NCBI RefSeq assembly: GCF_000173915.1
Contig: NZ_ACDZ02000011.1
Location: 1-64,000, forward strand
Source of the DNA: Gemella haemolysans ATCC 10379
GTDB lineage: Bacteria; Bacillota; Bacilli; Staphylococcales; Gemellaceae
Reading direction: 5' to 3'
DNA: 64,000 nt
Positions within the stretch are counted from its first letter, which is position 1. Every line of letters starts with the position of its first letter. Under the pieces are notes generated by a model. That model searched no databases. It saw only the letters and a program-made list of their open reading frames with translations, and was not told the DNA's origin. Made by a program: the position numbers and the translations under genes. Of this stretch, positions 48,673 through 57,578 are shown piece by piece.

Positions 48673-48706
48673 TATTAGACATACAGCTAACATAAAGGAG
48701 AAGAAC

Positions 48707-49321
48707 ATGGCATTAGAAAGAAAAATAGCAAAACACTTATTAGATATTGAAGCAGTGGCATTAAGACCAAATGATTATTTCACTTGGACATCTGGAATTA
48801 AATCACCGATTTACTGTGATAACAGAATTACAATGTCATATCCTGCTATTCGTCGTGAGATAGCAGCTGGTATGAGTGAAGTAATTAAAGCTAAATTTCC
48901 AGAAGTAGAAGTAGTAGCTGGTACTGCAACAGCAGGTATTCCTCATGCTGCATGGGTAAGTGAAGTATTAGATTTACCTATGATCTACGTTAGGGACTCA
49001 GCTAAAAAACACGGTAAAACAAATCAAATCGAAGGTAGATTACTAGAAGGACAAAAAGTTGTTATTATTGAAGATTTAATCTCAACTGGATTATCTTCAT
49101 TAAAAGTAGCCAAAGCTTTAGAAGAAGCTGGGGCAGTAGTCTTAGGAGTAGTAGCAATATTTAGTTATGAACTTAAGAAAGCACAAGATGCCTTTGCAGC
49201 AGATAAAGTAGAGTACCACACTTTAACTAACTACAACTACTTAATCGAAGAAGCTGTAGTGAGTGATTATATTAAACAAGAAGATGTAGAAAAACTTCTT
49301 GAGTGGAGAAATAATTTATAA
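48707..49321 (+). CDS. pyrE: Orotate phosphoribosyltransferase
   Basis: 204 residues. The PRPP-binding motif VVIIEDLISTGLSSLK is near residue 118, GTATAGIPHAAW near 76 and YVRDSAKKHGKTNQIEG near 98. It makes OMP from orotate and PRPP. Last gene of the pyr operon; a terminator follows at 49374. Confidence 0.97.
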   Translation: MALERKIAKHLLDIEAVALRPNDYFTWTSGIKSPIYCDNRITMSYPAIRREIAAGMSEVIKAKFPEVEVVAGTATAGIPHAAWVSEVLDLPMIYVRDSAKKHGKTNQIEGRLLEGQKVVIIEDLISTGLSSLKVAKALEEAGAVVLGVVAIFSYELKKAQDAFAADKVEYHTLTNYNYLIEEAVVSDYIKQEDVEKLLEWRNNL

Positions 49322-49373
49322 TAAAAGTTCTTTATCGGATTGAGATTAGTTTCAAGGAAATAAAGTAATATTA

Positions 49374-49416
49374 AAGATGTAGCTTAGATGAAAGTTTTAA
49401 GATACATCTTTTTATA
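49374..49416 (+). terminator. Terminator of the pyr operon
   Basis: AAGATGTA pairs with TACATCTT around a 21-base loop, followed by T-rich sequence. Confidence 0.7.
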
Positions 49417-49432
49417 TTATCATTTTTAATTT

Positions 49433-49463
49433 GATAGCGATTATCAATGGCTTATGATATAAT
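49433..49463 (+). promoter_or_regulatory. Promoter with Fur-family-like operator
   Basis: GATAGCGATTATCAATGGC at 49433-49451 agrees with the Fur box consensus at about 14 of 19 positions by eye. It sits where the -35 would be, before a TATAAT at 49458-49463. Regulation by Fur, PerR or Zur is a suggestion only. Confidence 0.45.
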
Positions 49464-49498
49464 TATATTAATAATATAAGGTAGTGAGGTAATGAGAA

Positions 49499-49732
49499 AT
49501 GGATAATATTATTGATGTGAGTATACCAGTTGCACAAGTTGTTGATAAACACCCAGAAGTATTGGATATTTTAGTAGATTTAGGATTTAAACCTTTGGCT
49601 AATCCTATTATGAGAAATACTGTAGGAAGAAAGACTTCACTTAGAATGGGTTCGAAGCTAGCAGGAATTAAACTTGAAACAATTATTGCTACATTAGAAG
49701 CTAATGGATATGAAGTAGTAGGATTAGACTAA
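49499..49732 (+). CDS. DUF1858 domain protein
   Basis: 77 residues. The DUF1858 pattern is clear: IDVSIPVAQVVDKHPEVLDILVD, then GFKPLANPIMRNTVGR and a final helix (LETIIATLEANGYEVVGL). In ScdA/Ric-type proteins this domain lies at the N-terminus of a hemerythrin-like di-iron protein. Here it is separate, and its stop overlaps the start of the DUF438/hemerythrin gene by one base (TAATG), so the two are coupled. A role in iron-sulfur repair or NO/redox sensing is inferred. Confidence 0.8.
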   Translation: MDNIIDVSIPVAQVVDKHPEVLDILVDLGFKPLANPIMRNTVGRKTSLRMGSKLAGIKLETIIATLEANGYEVVGLD

Positions 49733-51069
49733 TGGCTACAAAGAGAATTGAAGTATTACGTGATATACTATTACGACTTCATAATGGAGAATCTGCAGAG
49801 TCAGTACAAGCTGAATTTGATGAGCATTTTTCTGGAGTATCTGCGATTGAGATATCTTTAATGGAGCATGAGCTTATAAATTCAGATTCTGGCGTAACTT
49901 TTGAAGATGTAATGAAGCTATGTAATGTACATGCTAATTTGTTTAAAGGTGCGATAAAAACTGTTGAAGTTGAAGATAGTGAGCATCCAGGACATCCTGT
50001 ACAAGTGTTTAAACAGGAAAATTTAGCTTTAAGAGCTGCAATTATTCGGGTTCGTCGAATTCTAGATAACTATGCTAAGCTCGATGATGGTGACACAAAA
50101 GTAGCTGTTTTAAAAGGATTGCTTCGTCAGTTGCAATTATTAGGACAATTTGATATTCATTATAAACGCAAAGAAGAACTTATGTTTCCTATAATGGAGA
50201 GATATGGACATGATGCACCACCTAAGGTTATGTGGGGTGTTGATGATGAAATAAGAGATTTATTTAAACTTGCTAAAGAAGAAGCGGAAAAGCTACCAAA
50301 TTCAGAGATAGATGTAGTTAAAGAAAAGTTTGAAGTTTTTGTTAAAGAATTTGAAGAAATGATCTTTAAAGAAGAGTCGATTCTTCTGATGATATTACTA
50401 GAAACATTTACTCAAGACGATTGGTTGAGTATCGCTAAAGATAGTGATACATACGGTTATGCAATAATTCGACCACAAGAAGAGTGGATACCTCATAGAG
50501 AAGATTTTGAAACTAAAATTACTAGTGAAGACAGTGAAGTAATAGAAGTAAGCGAAGGGGAATTAACGAAAGTAATTCAAACTCCTGAAGGAGAGTTCAC
50601 TATTACCTATAAACCAAAAGAAGTTAAAGAAGAAACTTTAAATAGAGATACACCTCAGAAAATTGGAAATGGGTATCTATCATTAAATCAAATTGATTTA
50701 ATATTAAATCATCTGCCTATGGAAATTACCTTTGTTAATAAAGATGAAGTTTTTCAATATTACAATAATCACTGTTCAGAAGAAGAGATGATTTTTAAAC
50801 GTACGCCAGGACAAGTAGGTAGAAATGTAGAACTATGTCATCCACCTAAGTACCTAGAAAAAGTTAAAACTATAATGAAGAACTTGCGCGATAGGAAAAA
50901 AGACAAGTATGAAATGTGGTTTAAATCAGAATCAAGAGGGAAGTTTGTTCATGTCACTTATGCAGGTGTTTATGATGAAAATGGTGAATTTCAAGGAGTG
51001 TTAGAATATGTTCAGGATATAGCTCCTTATAGAGAAATAGACAGTGATTATTATAGGGGAATAGAATAA
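49732..51069 (+). CDS. DUF438/hemerythrin-like/PAS protein
   Basis: 445 residues. N-terminal DUF438 (about 1-75, RIEVLRDILLRLHNGESAE). Then a hemerythrin-like four-helix region (about 85-230) with HxxxxxE motifs such as HYKRKEELMFPIMERYGHD and FEEMIFKEESILLMILLE. Then a C-terminal PAS domain (about 325-430, MEITFVNKDEVFQYYNNH ... HVTYAGVYDENGEFQGVLE). The iron-binding His set looks present in part. Likely a di-iron sensor or repair protein, coupled to the DUF1858 gene. Confidence 0.8.
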   Translation: MATKRIEVLRDILLRLHNGESAESVQAEFDEHFSGVSAIEISLMEHELINSDSGVTFEDVMKLCNVHANLFKGAIKTVEVEDSEHPGHPVQVFKQENLALRAAIIRVRRILDNYAKLDDGDTKVAVLKGLLRQLQLLGQFDIHYKRKEELMFPIMERYGHDAPPKVMWGVDDEIRDLFKLAKEEAEKLPNSEIDVVKEKFEVFVKEFEEMIFKEESILLMILLETFTQDDWLSIAKDSDTYGYAIIRPQEEWIPHREDFETKITSEDSEVIEVSEGELTKVIQTPEGEFTITYKPKEVKEETLNRDTPQKIGNGYLSLNQIDLILNHLPMEITFVNKDEVFQYYNNHCSEEEMIFKRTPGQVGRNVELCHPPKYLEKVKTIMKNLRDRKKDKYEMWFKSESRGKFVHVTYAGVYDENGEFQGVLEYVQDIAPYREIDSDYYRGIE

Positions 51070-51203
51070 TAAAGTAATTTAAATAGAGAAATCTTATTTT
51101 TAAAGTATCTATAACGTTATATACAGACCTAAAATAATATAAAATACTTTAGATACTCTTTAAAATAAATTAGAAGTTAAACCTGCAGAGTGGATAAAAT
51201 TTT

Positions 51204-51290
51204 GGCTCTTTGTCAAGTACGGTTGATTTAGAAAAATAGGGAGGAAACTACACTATATTAAGTGACCTAGATTTTTCCCTATTTTTTCGT
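51204..51290 (+). mobile_element. Relic end of an ISL3-type insertion sequence
   Basis: GGCTCTTTGTCAAGTACGG at 51204 resembles the terminal inverted repeats of ISL3-family elements (GGCTCTTTGTCAAAT type). Just inside is a hairpin, AAAAATAGGG (51232-51241) with CCCTATTTTT (51277-51286). No transposase gene is attached and no second end is seen, so this is a solo end left after decay. Confidence 0.4.
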
Positions 51291-51464
51291 TTTAATTTTA
51301 TTGTTTTCTTTTTAGCGAGATTTGAGTTATATTATAATGAAAAATCTTATAATAGAATAACTGAAAAGACAAACAATTATTCTATGGAAACTAAATATAT
51401 ACTTATGGTATTTAAAATAAGAATAAATCCTAAAGAAACTAAGATAAGTAGTTCAATGTAATTG

Positions 51465-51488
51465 ATTTATCTAATATATTAGATAAAT
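51465..51488. promoter_or_regulatory. 24-bp perfect palindrome, candidate operator
   Basis: The half-site ATTTATCTAATA is followed by its exact reverse complement TATTAGATAAAT. A looser flank (TTGAT / ATCAA) extends it. It lies about 80 bp upstream of the promoter for the 468-residue protein and its WYL-domain regulator. Binding by that regulator is a natural guess; a cruciform is the alternative. Confidence 0.6.
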
Positions 51489-51544
51489 ATCAAAGGTAAA
51501 TGTCAATATCAAATTATTTTAAAAAAATTATAGATAGACACTAT

Positions 51545-51572
51545 TTGTCCATTAAATATGGTAAAATATAAT
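51545..51572 (+). promoter_or_regulatory. Promoter of the unknown/WYL operon
   Basis: TTGTCC at 51545-51550, 16-bp spacer, TATAAT at 51567-51572. Confidence 0.6.
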
Positions 51573-51615
51573 TGTTGAAAAGATTAACAAATAAAAATAG
51601 AGTGAGGTTAAAGTT

Positions 51616-53022
51616 ATGTTAGAAAATAATAAAGAATCAAAACTTTTAAAAGATGCTATAAAAGAAGTATTTGAACATGAGTTACTAGAAAAAGGAATGT
51701 CTAAAGATAGATTTGATGAAGTAATAAATGATAAAAATATTTTTTTAGAGATATTTAGTCCTTGGCACCAGGATAAAGGTGAAGAGCTAATTCAAGGTTT
51801 TGTAAATAATGTCAAAGATGATAATTCTACTAATGATTTTTCTTGGTTAGATATTTTAGATGATGATGAAAGATGGAAGCAATTTAAAAAAGAAAAACCG
51901 GAGTGGACAAAATTAGAAGATAAAAATAAGAATTTGAATATGAGATACCAGATTCCAACACATTTTCATGGAGATATTAATGGAGCTATTATTTTTCATT
52001 GCATGGAAAATCCAAGAGGATATCTAGGAGGCTATGGAGATAATCAAATTGATAGTGGATTTGGGGTAACAAATTTAAAGGGATATTATGGAAAATCTTA
52101 TAAATTGTTAAATGAAGATAAAAGTAAAAGAAAAACAATTAAAAAAATAAAAAATATTTTAAAAACTTATACAGAAGATAAAGATATTAAAGAAATTATA
52201 TATGAGAGATATCAATTAAAGGGAGATGTAAAACAAGACATTTTATCAGAGTACATTAAAAATATTATCTATAGTGATACAGAGAGTGCCTTAGGTCGTG
52301 AAATTAAGCATATGTATAGAAAAAATGAAAATGAAGAATTTTGTAATTTTGACTTTGTAAATGAAGGGCAAAAAAGTAAAAAAATGTTATTAAAAGACTA
52401 CTACTACTTAAAAGAATATTATTCTCATCTTATTCAGACGAATCAAGAATTAGATTTTAAAAAATTAAAGGATATGAAAGGTAAAGTTACAGCTATTGCT
52501 AATAGAATTTGTAATTTAGAAATTTATCCTTTTTCATGTGCTCAGCCAGAATTAGGTGAGGAGGGTGTTGGAGAGAAGATTCTTCTTCATTCAGATTTAT
52601 CTCGTTTGGGAGCTTACATTGTATTGAGAAGAATTTATATGTATTTAAGTATAGAGGAACACAATGAAAAGCCAATTTTTGTTTTCCGTAAATATAATAT
52701 GGCATGGGAGAAATTATTTAGAAGTATATTCTCTGAAATAACTGCCGATGATTACAAAACTGAAAAAGTCTTGAAGATACTAGAAGAAATATTTTTTTAT
52801 TGTCAGTTACGAACTGTAGGTGGAGGTATTACATCCGGGAATGTAATTTCTGTTCCCAATTATAAGAAATATTTAGAATCGAAGTTAGATCCATTAAAAA
52901 ATGAATTAGAAGAATTAGATAAAAAGTATAAAAAATGGAAAGAGGAAGCTTTTAAAGAAATTTCAAAATTATTACCTAGAATTGATATTAGTAAAGTTAC
53001 TAAAAGAGGTACCGGTGATTAA
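51616..53022 (+). CDS. Uncharacterised 468-residue protein, possibly UDG-like fold
   Basis: No firm family. A helical, acidic N-terminus (1-110) leads to a region with YQIPTHFHGDINGAIIFHCMENPRGYLG (split here: THFHGDINGAIIFHCMENP near residue 115-135), where a strand followed by NPxGYxG recalls motif 1 of uracil-DNA-glycosylase-like folds. Later NLEIYPFSCAQPELG near 302 and PIFVFRKYNMAWEKLF near 355 fit the second and last strands of that fold. A coiled-coil-like C-terminus (about 415-450). RBS GTGAGG. The WYL regulator follows after 2 bp. A nucleic-acid-linked or phage-defence role is inferred from the partner. Confidence 0.5.
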   Translation: MLENNKESKLLKDAIKEVFEHELLEKGMSKDRFDEVINDKNIFLEIFSPWHQDKGEELIQGFVNNVKDDNSTNDFSWLDILDDDERWKQFKKEKPEWTKLEDKNKNLNMRYQIPTHFHGDINGAIIFHCMENPRGYLGGYGDNQIDSGFGVTNLKGYYGKSYKLLNEDKSKRKTIKKIKNILKTYTEDKDIKEIIYERYQLKGDVKQDILSEYIKNIIYSDTESALGREIKHMYRKNENEEFCNFDFVNEGQKSKKMLLKDYYYLKEYYSHLIQTNQELDFKKLKDMKGKVTAIANRICNLEIYPFSCAQPELGEEGVGEKILLHSDLSRLGAYIVLRRIYMYLSIEEHNEKPIFVFRKYNMAWEKLFRSIFSEITADDYKTEKVLKILEEIFFYCQLRTVGGGITSGNVISVPNYKKYLESKLDPLKNELEELDKKYKKWKEEAFKEISKLLPRIDISKVTKRGTGD

Positions 53023-53024
53023 CT

Positions 53025-53975
53025 ATGAATTCTCAAGAAAGACTAATAACAATTTTTCTTCGCCTACAATCTGGGAAACGATTATCTAAAGCTCAATTAA
53101 TTAGGGAGTTTTCTGTAAATCCAAAAACTATTCAACGTGATATAAGTACACTAAGGAGAATAATAGAAGAACAGCATCTTTCAAACTGTAAAATAGTATA
53201 TGATAATTCAGATAATACCTATCGTTTTTTAGGAAAAACTACTTTTAATAAAAAATATATTTTGATTATTTCAAAGATACTTTTAGAAAATAGAGCATTG
53301 AATAAATCAGAGATGAATTCGTTGCTAGAAAGCCTTTTAGCATTACTTTCGAGTGAAGAAATGAAAGAGGTTAAATCTATTATAGAAAATGAACATTTTA
53401 ATTATAAATCATTGACAAATGAAAAAGATAGAATTGAAACTGTATGGTTTATATCTGAGGCAATTCGAAGCAAACAAATGTTAGAAATAGACTACGCTGC
53501 TCCTCTAAAAGAAAAGAAAACTCATATCATTTTTCCAGTTTCTTTATACTATGATGCTCATTATTTTTATTTAGTTGCTTATCATCTAAAATATGAAAAT
53601 TATACAACTTTTCGAATTGATAGAATAAGTAGTTATAGTAAATCTAATGAAAAGAAACCAAACATATCCTATGGGAAAATGTATAGAGATGGGGATGTTC
53701 GTAATAAAAAAGTTGATGCTTTTGAAGGTAGTAGTGTTAGAATTACTTTGATATATAAAGGGAATTCAGAAATTATTTTAGACAAATTTCCAAATCATAC
53801 AATTCTTTCGGAAGAAAAAGATGAGATGAAGATTCAAATCGATACACAATATACTCCAGGACTTAAAAGATGGATTTTAGGGCAAGGTGGAGAGGTGACT
53901 GTATTAACTCCTCAAAAGTTAGTTGAAGAGTTGCAAGAAATACTTGAAAAAACATTAAAAAATTATAAAAAATAG
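53025..53975 (+). CDS. WYL-domain transcriptional regulator
   Basis: 316 residues. N-terminal winged helix (RLITIFLRLQSGKRLSKAQL, then FSVNPKTIQRDISTLR at about 28-45). Central WYL domain at about 145-210, with EIDYAAP, FPVSLYYDAHYFYLVAYH and TTFRIDRI. A C-terminal WCX-like extension (about 235-316). WYL regulators sense ligands, often nucleotides or DNA ends, and commonly control phage-defence genes. It is in the same transcript as the 468-residue protein and ends at a terminator. Confidence 0.88.
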   Translation: MNSQERLITIFLRLQSGKRLSKAQLIREFSVNPKTIQRDISTLRRIIEEQHLSNCKIVYDNSDNTYRFLGKTTFNKKYILIISKILLENRALNKSEMNSLLESLLALLSSEEMKEVKSIIENEHFNYKSLTNEKDRIETVWFISEAIRSKQMLEIDYAAPLKEKKTHIIFPVSLYYDAHYFYLVAYHLKYENYTTFRIDRISSYSKSNEKKPNISYGKMYRDGDVRNKKVDAFEGSSVRITLIYKGNSEIILDKFPNHTILSEEKDEMKIQIDTQYTPGLKRWILGQGGEVTVLTPQKLVEELQEILEKTLKNYKK

Positions 53976-53977
53976 AA

Positions 53978-54010
53978 GAGGTAGACAAAATAAGTCTATC
54001 TCGTTTTTTA
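53978..54010 (+). terminator. Terminator after the WYL gene
   Basis: GAGGTAGAC pairs with GTCTATCTC (one G-U pair), then T6. Confidence 0.85.
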
Positions 54011-54046
54011 TAATAGAGATATAAAAAGTGAAAGAAGGAAGATAGA

Positions 54047-54280
54047 ATGAGAAAAGTGGAAATAGAAAAAACTTTTGAAATTGAATTACTAACTAATATG
54101 AATGAAGTAATAGAATTTCATAATAGACATTATGGAGGACAGATGATTGTATTATCTCTATCAGATATAAAAGAATTGGTTGAAGGAAAATTTTTTGCTT
54201 GGTCAACCGGGCAAGGGGAATATTCGGAAGTATTATATTTAGATGAAGAAGCGAAGGAAGTAATTAAGAAAATAGTATAA
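54047..54280 (+). CDS. Small uncharacterised protein of the Clp-like cassette
   Basis: 77 residues, RBS AGAAGGAAG. A mixed alpha/beta prediction (KVEIEKTFEIELL, then EVIEFHNRHYGGQMIVLSL, then EGKFFAWSTGQGEYSEV). No cysteines or membrane spans. It starts 11 bp before the double AAA+ ATPase, so the two are co-expressed. It may be an adaptor, an antitoxin-like partner or a substrate; nothing in the sequence decides between these. Confidence 0.55.
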   Translation: MRKVEIEKTFEIELLTNMNEVIEFHNRHYGGQMIVLSLSDIKELVEGKFFAWSTGQGEYSEVLYLDEEAKEVIKKIV

Positions 54281-54291
54281 GGAGAATTTTT

Positions 54292-56907
54292 ATGTCGAAA
54301 AAAAATATTATAGATTACAAAGTTAGCCGTCAACTAAAACTTGCATTAGAAGTACTAAATAATCGTATTCTTGAAAAAGAGTATAAAGTTATTGAAAGCC
54401 AAGATATTTTATTCAGCATACTAGATGTTTGTGATACAGGTATGGGTTATGCTTTAGGGTATTATTCTTTAACAAAAAGTAAATTGTTAAAGGAGTTTTC
54501 TAACGGGAAAGTTATTGATGGAAGAAATCGATCTTCTATAGAAGTTGATGAATTAAATATACTTTCTAGAAGAAGGATAATTAACGATATTATTACTTCT
54601 TCACCGATAGAAATTATTAAAGAACCGTCTTCTTCATATTATCTTGCAGAATGTAATACTTTTCCAATATCTGAATATATGAAATCTATTTTTGATTTTG
54701 CAGAGGAGATGCGGTTACAAAATTCGCCTGATGGTGTTATTGATTCATATTGGATACTAAATGGAATTTCTCAAGAAAGGGAAACAAACGCAAATCAACT
54801 TATTTATAAACAATATCTATTAACAGGAAATATTCATACAGAAGAATTTTTACTAGGTGTATTTAAAAATTCTAAGTTTTTGTATAAGGATTTTTCTGAC
54901 GGAAAACTTGAGAGGGAAAAAGCTTCAAAAATAAAAAAAGAATCTCAAATTTCTGTTAAATTATCTAATCCTGATTACTCATTATTAAATGATATTGCTA
55001 CTGATATAACTTTAAAAGCTAAAAACGGTGAATTGATGGATGTTATTGGACGAGATGAAGAAATTCGTAAAGTAGAGATGGTTCTCACACGTAGAGATAA
55101 AAACAACGTTATTTTATTGGGAGATGGTGGTGTAGGTAAGTCAGCAATAGTTGATGGAATAGCAATGCGTATCGCTAAAAATGAGATTGTATCGCTTAAA
55201 GGGAAGAAAATTTTGCAATTTAGTCTAAACGATTTAAAAGCTAAAATTGGAGGAGTTACTAGTGAAGGAATTATTAAATTCATTGAAGAGATGAAACGAG
55301 AAAAAGATGTAATTTTATTTATTGATGAGATTCATATGTTAGGAAGGGTTAAACATATAATGGATGCATTTAAACCCTTAATGGCACGTGGAGATTTTCG
55401 AATTATTGGTGCTACAACACCGATGGAATGGAAATTATATATCTCAAGTGATACTGCACTAGTCAGACGTTTTGAAAAAGTAATAGTAGATGAACCAAGT
55501 ATTGAAGAAACTATCAATATTGTTAAAAATGTATCGTCAGTATATGAAAACTTTCATCGCGTAAATTTTGAGGAGAATACTATTGAGTTAGCGGTAAGAT
55601 TAGCTAAGAAATATCTAAAGGGAGAGAAACTGCCAGATTCTGCATTTACAGTAATCGATAATGCAGGGGCTTTGGCTCGAATTGAAGCGAATCAAGACAT
55701 TGTTATGATTAGAGATTACAGAAATGAAGTAAATAAATTAAAGAAACAACTAAAAGAAGCGGAATCTATAGAATATAATGAAGCTGCTGTTGATGATATA
55801 AGAAAAAGACTTGAACTTAAAGTTAGAGATTTTCAAAAAGAACGCAATAATTTAACTTTTAATAATTATGAATTTAAAATTACAAAGGAAGATATAAAAA
55901 AAGCAGTAGAGCAAAAAGCTGGTGTTAAAATCAGAGAGAAAGATTTGAAAGTTGGTAAAGATGCAGATGAGGAAGAATTAAGTAGACTTTCTAATTTGAA
56001 GAGTATCTTAGCAACGAAAGTTATTGGACAAATGGAGGCTACAAATACCATAGCAGAGGCTGTTATTCGTTCAAAAACAGGCTTCAGAAATCCTAAACGT
56101 CCTATCGGAGTTTTCTTATTTTTAGGTACTAGTGGAGTCGGAAAAACAGAAACAGCGAAAGTATTATCGGAAGAATTAACAGGTTCAGTTGATGATCTTA
56201 TTCGTTTAGATATGTCGGAGTATCAACAAGAACATGAAGTAGCAAAATTAATAGGTGCTCCTCCTGGCTATGTAGGTTTTAGAAGTGGAGGTATTTTGAC
56301 AAGGGCTGTAAAAAATAATCCAAAATCTGTTGTGTTGTTAGATGAGATTGAAAAAGCACACCCTAGAATTTATGATTTAATGTTACAAGTTTTTGATGAT
56401 GGAATTTTAACGGATGGTATGGGTGAGAGAGTAGATTTTTCAAATACAATTATTATATTAACTTCAAATTTAGGTTCAAATTTAATTAGAGAGGAGAAGA
56501 AAGTTGGCTTTGCAAAATATGGAATGGAACAGATAATTCAAGAAAAAACCATGAGAGCAATTAATAATTTTTTCCGTCCAGAATTATTAAATCGTATAGA
56601 TGAAATCGTAACCTTTAAATCCTTCACAGAAGAGTCAATATTTAAAATTACTAGCTTATTACTTGAAAAAGAAGTAGAAATCGTTAAGGAAAGTGGCTAT
56701 GAATTGAAGTTTACGAAGGAGGCAGTTAGATTTCTTGTTAAAACAACTTATGATTCAGAAAAAGGAGCCCGAGCAATTCGGCGAGGAATTACTAAGCTAA
56801 TAGAGACACCTTTATCAGAGTTGATTATCAATAATTGTATTAATAAAGGAGACAAGGTAGTTGTGGATTCTGATGGATTTAAATTGTTATTTGAAGTTAT
56901 TAAGTAA
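54292..56907 (+). CDS. Divergent Clp/Hsp100 double AAA+ ATPase
   Basis: 871 residues, ClpC/ClpE-like in layout. A long N-domain (1-225) with two weak Clp_N repeats. NBD1: Walker A GDGGVGKSAIV near 278, Walker B ILFIDEIHML. Its pore loop, normally AKYRGEFE, reads AKIGGVTSE, so the pore Tyr is lost. A coiled-coil M-domain is at about 475-525. NBD2: Walker A GTSGVGKTETAK near 612, pore loop PPGYVGF near 660 and Walker B VLLDEIEKAH. VGF near 738 is the tripeptide type used to bind ClpP. Between two small unknown genes, spacing 11 and 12 bp. A dedicated unfoldase is inferred. Confidence 0.85.
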   Translation: MSKKNIIDYKVSRQLKLALEVLNNRILEKEYKVIESQDILFSILDVCDTGMGYALGYYSLTKSKLLKEFSNGKVIDGRNRSSIEVDELNILSRRRIINDIITSSPIEIIKEPSSSYYLAECNTFPISEYMKSIFDFAEEMRLQNSPDGVIDSYWILNGISQERETNANQLIYKQYLLTGNIHTEEFLLGVFKNSKFLYKDFSDGKLEREKASKIKKESQISVKLSNPDYSLLNDIATDITLKAKNGELMDVIGRDEEIRKVEMVLTRRDKNNVILLGDGGVGKSAIVDGIAMRIAKNEIVSLKGKKILQFSLNDLKAKIGGVTSEGIIKFIEEMKREKDVILFIDEIHMLGRVKHIMDAFKPLMARGDFRIIGATTPMEWKLYISSDTALVRRFEKVIVDEPSIEETINIVKNVSSVYENFHRVNFEENTIELAVRLAKKYLKGEKLPDSAFTVIDNAGALARIEANQDIVMIRDYRNEVNKLKKQLKEAESIEYNEAAVDDIRKRLELKVRDFQKERNNLTFNNYEFKITKEDIKKAVEQKAGVKIREKDLKVGKDADEEELSRLSNLKSILATKVIGQMEATNTIAEAVIRSKTGFRNPKRPIGVFLFLGTSGVGKTETAKVLSEELTGSVDDLIRLDMSEYQQEHEVAKLIGAPPGYVGFRSGGILTRAVKNNPKSVVLLDEIEKAHPRIYDLMLQVFDDGILTDGMGERVDFSNTIIILTSNLGSNLIREEKKVGFAKYGMEQIIQEKTMRAINNFFRPELLNRIDEIVTFKSFTEESIFKITSLLLEKEVEIVKESGYELKFTKEAVRFLVKTTYDSEKGARAIRRGITKLIETPLSELIINNCINKGDKVVVDSDGFKLLFEVIK

Positions 56908-56919
56908 AGGAGGATAATT

Positions 56920-57450
56920 ATGGGACTTTCTTATGGACCACAGTATACGTGGACAAATCACTTTGAAAAAAGAGCTCAGGAACGTTTTGGAGTAAATGAG
57001 GAACGACTGCCAAAGTGGATTGGTAGGCAAATCGGTAGTCTAACAGTTTATGATTCTAATGTAGAGCAACGACCAGAAGAAAGAAAATATGTTTCTGCCT
57101 ATGGAGTTATTTTTGTATGTAATACAGTTGAACAAAAATTTATTACTTGTTATGAAGCGAAAGATATAATTTTTGAAGGGAAGAAGGTAACAATTCATGA
57201 TTATAATGTAGATTTATTTAGGGACGAAGTAGAAAATCTAGCAAGAAAATATTGCTTAAAAGATGCTAAGGAAATGTTATGTAGTGTAGAGGAACATCTA
57301 CATAAGTTTCAGGAAATTTCTCAAAAATTAATCTCAGGAAGATTGACAAAGTATAACTATAATCTTATTACTAACTTAATTGATGAGTTTCATGTAATTA
57401 AGTCTGCAATGAGAGTTATAGAAACTAAACGTGATGATTTTAAAATTTAA
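56920..57450 (+). CDS. Uncharacterised 176-residue protein of the Clp-like cassette
   Basis: N-terminal 75 residues show FEKRAQERFGVNEERLPKWIGRQIG, then VSAYGVIFVCNTVEQKFITCYEAKD. This H-x-x-R-x-x-x-R plus strand-rich pattern weakly recalls DUF4258/RelE-like small domains. The rest (about 100-176) is helical (DEVENLARKYCLKDAKEML, LITNLIDEFHVIKSAMRV). RBS AAAGGAGG, 12 bp after the ATPase. A toxin-like or substrate-recognition role is speculation. Confidence 0.55.
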   Translation: MGLSYGPQYTWTNHFEKRAQERFGVNEERLPKWIGRQIGSLTVYDSNVEQRPEERKYVSAYGVIFVCNTVEQKFITCYEAKDIIFEGKKVTIHDYNVDLFRDEVENLARKYCLKDAKEMLCSVEEHLHKFQEISQKLISGRLTKYNYNLITNLIDEFHVIKSAMRVIETKRDDFKI

Positions 57451-57578
57451 TTTATACATTTGAGTTTTCTAATAGCTATTTTAAATCTGGTATTTGAAAA
57501 GAAATATACATTAGTTTGCTAATATGTTATAATTATAAAAAATAAAATGGATGTAATTTTTTTAAAGAGAAAAAATTA

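Larger units (their letters stand above)
51291..51615 (+). other. Upstream region of the unknown/WYL operon
   Basis: No supportable gene of usual size; a 26-codon frame starting METKYILMVFKIR near 51382 has no RBS. The region carries a 24-bp perfect palindrome and a promoter, listed separately. Confidence 0.5.
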
